Shown piece after piece: positions 59,034 to 64,000 of a stretch of DNA of 64,000 nucleotides. The notes under the pieces were generated by a model. The model ran no database searches and was not told the origin of the DNA. It worked only from the letters and a program-made list of their open reading frames with translations. Numbering within the stretch: the stretch's first letter is position 1; every line of letters begins with the position of its first letter. The DNA comes from Vitis vinifera (taxonomy: Eukaryota > Streptophyta > Magnoliopsida > Vitales > Vitaceae): contig NC_081818.1 of the NCBI RefSeq assembly GCF_030704535.1, forward strand, positions 28,311,001 to 28,375,000, read 5' to 3'. The position numbers were made by a program, and so were the translations under genes.

Positions 59034-60134
59034 ATTTACCTTCTTGTTCTTTGGGATCTTCCATAACTAGACTCATTTTTTAATGCCATTTTATTTTCCT
59101 TTTTGTTTCTAAATTTTTTAAAAATCGTTTTCACTTCTTTTTTTTAAGAAAATTTTGGCAAATTTTGAAAATATAATATTAGTGTTTTCACTTCTTTCTT
59201 TCTTTCTTTTTTTCTTTTTTTTTTTAAACTCAATTTTCTAAAAAATGAAAATAGAAAAACATTGTCTAAACATGTTTGTAAACTTAATTTTATTTTTTTA
59301 TAAATGAAAAAAAAAATCTAAATGAGTAAGGCTTTATTAATTTTAATTTTTTTCTTTTCCTTATATTTTCTTATTTTATTCCAAATTTTCTTGCAACCAA
59401 ACATAATCTAAATGTTTACAACTTTTATTGTAAGGAATGAATGACACTACTTTGTGAACTTTTATGATAATATTTTGAATCATAAATTGTGTTTTTTTTA
59501 GTAATATCAATTTTATTACCAATGACTTAATTGTTAATAACAAAATATAATATTTATAAATATTTTTATTCTCAACAGGCTACAATTTTTACTCTTGTGA
59601 TAAAAAAAATTTTGTCATAAATTACACATTATGATGAGTTTTTCTATTTTCCTTATCAGCCAATTCAACAAATATCATATATATATTGTAGTGGCTAACA
59701 AATTTTCACATAAATTTTTTATAAGATAAAGTAGAATGGAATTATTCAATTTCAAAAAAAAAAATGGTACCTAATGAAAAAGATAAAATATATAGATCAT
59801 CTCGAAGAAATCAGGAAAGATAAATGATGAGACCATATATAGGACCCTTGATGGAGACTATTTTAATTGAAGTGGTGTGCTCCTTCCGACTCAGAACATG
59901 TTCAGCATTGCACACAAACTAACATCGTCGATCTTGAGTATGAAAAAGGTGATTAGATTCCAAGGACTTGCTACTCAACAATGACCAAAGAAGTTCATTT
60001 GTGGTTTGTCCCAACTCCTCATATTAGAGGTGATGCTCAAGCTAACGTGCCTCGCAGTTGAGCCCCGGCCAATCGCTCTAATATGCTTTTCCAATGGTGA
60101 GTTTCACTGCCACCATGTATTACATTAATTCCGA
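59034..60134. other. AT-rich segment after copy F, shared with 47209-48266
   Basis: Remnant of SAG101 intron 3, then the same about 1-kb AT-rich DNA as after copy C, to the second PIG-N fragment. No gene recognised. Confidence 0.6.
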
Positions 60135-60240
60135 TAGCGCACAAGTTGTGTTTGTGCTATTGCTTTTTGCCCTCACAAACATATACACAAGAGACATTCA
60201 GACCAGATCTGTTCTACCATCCTCTAGGAAAGCATTGTAG
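60135..60240 (+). pseudogene. PIG-N last-exon fragment, second duplicate
   Basis: Same 106 bp as 48267-48372 and 35294-35399, with identical upstream joint (CCGATAGCGC), followed by PIG-N 3' flank to about 60991. The shared joint shows that both duplicates come from one rearranged ancestor. Confidence 0.93.
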
Positions 60241-61315
60241 GTCATTTGAAATTGGGATTTCAGCACCAGAGTCAAATTGCCTTCCTTCCTGAAAGATGAG
60301 CATTTTTTATACTCTTACATCGGCTTTTATGGAAATGAAATCAGCTTCTCATTCTGTTACATTTTTCAATTTTACTGCCTATAACTGCTCACTGCCTGTT
60401 TGTGAGAGGTATGGACCCATGGGACATTATCCAGATTTTCCCTGATCAATTATAGAAAGGTCATTGGACTCATCCATGATTGGAATTTCCTGTTATCATT
60501 ATTTGCAAATCATCAACCATTTGTCATGATATCTTAAGTTAAGCTGAGCACGAATTTCAGCTAAGATCCTCAGAACTAGAAATATGCACTGCAGGTATTA
60601 CTTGATATGTGAATATCCAATACAATATTTTTTTACTAAGAGGAATACGAATTTGAAACACTTTCCAATAATTTATCAAGTCATATTTTCGTGCTGTCGT
60701 GATACATGTGTCTACTGTATGCATGGCTTTTCTTTTCTACACATGCCTTTATCTTTGCACATGACTCTTTTGATACACGCCAGCATCAAGGCAATTGCCT
60801 AAATCTAAATCACATCCTTTGTGTCACGTCTTCCTTGTTACCACGGTCCTCTTGTACACCATGGTCCCTTAATGTAACTTGTGCCACAAGCCCTTTGTGC
60901 ATGAATTCAAATTGTTCAATCATTTCGCCATTTACACCTTTTAAGGTCCAATAAGCGTATACAAGAGACTACACTCATTCTAGATGATGAAGTACATTCA
61001 ACTAACTACTCTTGCTAATGAGCATATCCAAGTCAATACATAAGATTAATTATTACATATGGTAATTGAAACCCTGTTTAAATAAATAGTGACAAAAATA
61101 TAAAAAATATATATATTTAAAAATAAATAAATAACAATTTAGAGAATTTCATAACTTAGCATCAAACCTATTGTAGGAAAGAGTATTATACAATGTAGGG
61201 TTTAGGATCAAAGTTAACCTAAGATCAAATTTAAGTTTTAAGACCAATTCAAATTCAAAACTAAGGTTTTAAGTTTCAAAAATATATCTCTTATCTTTTT
61301 GCATATCAATTCAAA
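60241..61315. other. duplicated PIG-N 3' flank and SAG101 spacer at the array end
   Basis: PIG-N flank to about 60991, then the A-B type spacer to about 61292. There the array homology stops and joins the exon 4 relic. Confidence 0.7.
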
Positions 61316-61640
61316 TTCAAATTGAACCACTTGACAATGCTGCCTACCACATTGAGGGTGGAAGAAACTACATAACCAATGGAGGATCTAAACATTACAT
61401 GCTATTGGAGCAATGATGCAATGAAGAGGAGAAGGGGACTTTGTCTTCTCATGCAAATTGCTCTCAGAGCTCAGAACCTACTCCTGAAGGGAAAGAATCA
61501 TCATGGAGTGATCTGGTTAAGTTTGAGGATTTATTTATATAATTGAACTGATTGGAAGCTATGCAGTGTCGACCCCCACCCGAGCAGCTTCATGAAACGG
61601 TGGAAAGAGTTGGAAGAAGTCATAGATACTTGCTATAGGA
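61316..61640 (+). pseudogene. SAG101 exon 4 relic at the array end
   Basis: Degenerate pieces of the EP exon: VEPLDNAAYHIEGGRNY, then KHYMLLEQ, then ESSWSDLVKFEDLF, then SFMKRWKELEEVIDTC, with stops and frame jumps. It supplies the 3' part missing from the relic at 44160, and the two overlap in the middle. Confidence 0.75.
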
Positions 61641-62244
61641 GCTTCATGAAGTATGGAGAGGTATGGCATAGATACTTACAGTGTCGGAATTTCTCAAATC
61701 CCATTTCAGATTGTTCTAAAATAAGGATTCAGAATTGAGAGCTGGGGCAAAAGGTTTATGCTTAACAGACTCGAAATGAAAAGTAGTGCTTTAAGACCCT
61801 ATGGACCTGGCCCTGGCCCTGGCCACTGTTCATCAGCACGCTTGTCTTAAATATCCGGTCACAATCCATAGAAATGAACAGGCGATTGCCCCACATGAAC
61901 AAAGTAGGCAAAGCTTTGCATATACCCATTAGGCCATTACCCAAATGCAAAATCAGCTGTCAAAGAAACGCCATCATGTTCGTCCCCACACCCAACAAAA
62001 AAGAAAAAAAAGTTTTCTTTCCAGCTGGGAGAGGCAGAGGCTGAGGAAGTGTCAACGTAGATGTGGACTATTAACATGGGACCACCAAGCACATGCAGGT
62101 ATGCGCACCTTCCCTCATTTCTTTCTTATAATAACAATACCTACATTTTCCTGAGCTTTGTTTTAAAAAAAAAATCCATAAATTACCCCATTTTCAAAAT
62201 AATGTCCAATCTAATGTGTTGGTGTCACATAAATTACCATGTTA

Positions 62245-62400
62245 TAAAACCATAGTTGGTAACTACGATTTTACATTTTAAAAATAATAAAAACCGTAGT
62301 CACCAACCATGGTTTTAACTTTAAGTTTAAAACCGTAGTTGGTGACTACGACTTTGACTATTTTTAAAAACAGTCAAAGCTGTAGTCACCAACCGCTTTA
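62245..62400. repeat. two consecutive hairpins built from one motif
   Basis: Hairpin 1: TAAAACCATAGTTGGTAACT at 62245 pairs with its reverse complement form around 62289-62317. Hairpin 2: TAAAACCGTAGTTGGTGACT at 62328 pairs with 62371-62400. The two stems are variants of the same sequence, so the array is motif, inverse, motif, inverse. No coding. Confidence 0.8.
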
Positions 62401-63213
62401 ACTTTAATTTTATATATATATATTTAATTTTAATTTTTTTAAATAAAATATTATATTATTTTGATTTTATATTGATTAAAAATATGTAAGTGATGTAATA
62501 AAAATATTTAATTTTAATTGATCTCATTATTTAAATAATAGTAATATATAAAATTAAATAATTGATGTCTTTAATTTGATATAAAAATATATTTTGATAA
62601 TTTTATTAAAATATTTGGCAATACACTCAATATAAATATAATTAGTTATAAATATATTATTTTATACCCTCATAATGAATAATATTATATTATTTTGTAA
62701 CTTTGTGCAAAATTAAAGGCAATTATGCACTTGTACAAAATATAATATGACTTCAAGTGGGTAAATAATTGAAAAATTACTTAAATAAAACAAAACTATT
62801 TTTTTTTTCCCGGCAGGTTGTGTCGCGTGATTGACGGTGGTGGTGAATCGGTGATGGGGTGGAGAGATAGCGCGTGTAATTTATCACTTCACTTTATCAT
62901 TTCTTCTGCTCCGAGTGGGTCCGTATCCCTAAAATCAGAGCTGGAATGCCCACGAATCTGAACCGTCCCTGCTGGTGGGCCACACACCATACTGGCAGTG
63001 CAACTGCACAGCCTGCACCCCTCCCACCCCTCTCCCGCCGCCGACACTATTATCGGAATCGGAATCGTCTCGCCGGAGGCGTCCCGGTTTCCCTCATTGC
63101 ATCTTCGAAAATGACGGCAAAATTTTTAATTTTAAAATTTTTAAAAAAGACCACCACTAAAAATCAGATCTATCGACATTAAGGCCCATGCACCCTCCCT
63201 CAATTATTTGAGT

Positions 63214-63219
63214 CACGTG
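63214..63219. promoter_or_regulatory. G-box CACGTG upstream of the peroxidase gene
   Basis: CACGTG in GTCACGTGGAG, 340 bp upstream of the ATG. Regulatory role inferred from position only. Confidence 0.3.
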
Positions 63220-63558
63220 GAGTTCCTGCATCGACCCGTACTCCTGCTAAGAGAGTGGGTGCACACCCCCGTAACGTTTTAATTACTGTGATTATTTATT
63301 TTACGGCATTGAAATCAACTTGCCACTGAAATCGATCTAATTTATTTTTAAAAAAATAATTAAAAATAATAAAAATGTTAATGGTGTAACATGTAAGATC
63401 CTTATTTGACGCAAAACTGAGCGAAAACTAGTGGAGTTAGCGGTGAAGGCTTCTGAGTAAGAGCCCACACACTCTCCATTGCTGCCACTACCACTGGCTT
63501 TTTTTTTTATTTTTGTATTTATCTGCTCAGGTCTCTGAGCTTTGAGCTCTGAGAAACA

Positions 63559-64000
63559 ATGGCATTGATCCTCTTTTCTCTACTATTCTTTCTGGGATTA
63601 GTGAACCCTTCGGAGTCCAGGTTGAGTGTCAACTACTACCAAAAATCATGCCCAAGATTCAGTCAGATCATGCAGGATACCATCACCAACAAGCAAATCA
63701 CCAGCCCCACCACGGCTGCGGCCACTCTCCGCCTCTTCTTCCACGACTGCTTCATTGAGGGCTGCGATGCTTCCGTTCTTGTCTCCTCGACCCCCTTCAA
63801 CGAGGCCGAGCGCGATGCCGACATGAACCTCTCCCTCCCCGGCGACGGCTTCGACGTCGTTGTCCGCGCCAAGACCGCCCTCGAGCTCGCTTGCCCCGGT
63901 GTGGTCTCCTGTGCCGACATTCTCGCCGTCGCTACCCGCGATCTCGTCACCATGGTGGGAGGTCCCTTCTACAAGGTCCCGCTGGGGAGAAGAGATGGGC
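63559..64000 (+). CDS. class III (secretory) peroxidase, 5' part, PER41/PER65-like
   Basis: The frame opens with ATG 63559 and runs off the window (147 codons seen, no intron yet). It has a signal peptide (MALILFSLLFFLGLVNPSES), then the mature N-terminus RLSVNYYQKSCPRF with the first disulfide Cys, the distal haem helix LRLFFHDCFIEGCDASVL carrying catalytic Arg and His and the calcium-site Asp, SLPGDGFDVV, and the block CPGVVSCADILAVATRD, then GGPFYKVPLGRRDG. Class III peroxidases oxidise phenolics with H2O2 in the wall and vacuole (lignification, defence). The ITNKQITSPTTAAATLRLFFHD wording is closest to the Arabidopsis PER31/41/65 group as I recall it. GC content of this exon is clearly above its surroundings. 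The proximal His and C-terminus are beyond the window. Confidence 0.93.
   Translation, partial: MALILFSLLFFLGLVNPSESRLSVNYYQKSCPRFSQIMQDTITNKQITSPTTAAATLRLFFHDCFIEGCDASVLVSSTPFNEAERDADMNLSLPGDGFDVVVRAKTALELACPGVVSCADILAVATRDLVTMVGGPFYKVPLGRRDG

Larger units (their letters stand above)
61641..63558. other. intergenic DNA upstream of the peroxidase gene
   Basis: No gene is supported. It contains two stacked hairpins (62245-62400), an AT-rich run to about 62800, a GC-richer stretch at 62815-63115, and the peroxidase promoter. Confidence 0.55.

Noticed and set aside
61762-61950. Minus-strand 62-codon frame
   Set aside because: Contains a short GGCCCT repeat and no recognisable domain; not conserved elsewhere in the window.
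63663-63953. Minus-strand 96-codon frame in the peroxidase exon
   Set aside because: Shadow of the GC-rich peroxidase coding sequence.

Overview
This is a nuclear fragment from a eudicot plant. It has spliced genes with GT-AG introns, AT-rich intergenic DNA, Ty1/copia and L1-type retrotransposons, and a SAG101 family (an immune/senescence family known from eudicots). The gene content and the LINE style fit grapevine (Vitis) or a relative; that species call is inference. Gene models below were assembled by hand from reading frames, splice sites and protein-family recognition. All genes recognised are on the + strand.

Layout. 1-3397: 3' part of a Ty1/copia element with one internal stop and its 3' LTR. 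3398-7220: AT-rich intergenic DNA with diverged repeats, a reversed LINE 3' end and possible terminal exons of an unrecognised gene. 7221-9250: four-exon gene for a predicted plastid protein with an HMA-like fold and no CxxC motif. 11855-12863: four-exon proline-rich GASA (gibberellin-regulated) protein. 14103-14294: single-exon arabinogalactan peptide. 15111-35399: an 18-exon PIG-N/MCD4 gene (GPI ethanolamine phosphate transferase 1, 986 aa), whose intron 4 carries a nearly complete, recent-looking L1-type LINE with a perfect target-site duplication.

37181-59033: the most interesting region, a tandem array of six SAG101-like genes (A-F), the lipase-like/EP-domain partners of EDS1. A (37181) and D (50109) look intact. 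B (41481) has a one-base homopolymer frameshift. E (53676), a near copy of A, has lost the AG splice acceptor of exon 3. C (44891) and F (57608) keep the lipase-like half but lack the EP-domain exon. Between them lie diverged exon-4 relics and two copies of the last PIG-N exon with its 3' flank, which shows that the PIG-N/SAG101 junction was itself duplicated. Paralogous empty sites let two transposon insertions be read at base resolution: a 278-bp MITE at 40614-40891 and an 884-bp insert at 46319-47202.

59034-63558 is AT-rich with another PIG-N fragment, an exon-4 relic and two stacked hairpins. 63559-64000 is the first part of a class III peroxidase gene cut by the window end. The SAG101 array is the only functional cluster; the other genes are ordinary neighbours with unrelated roles.
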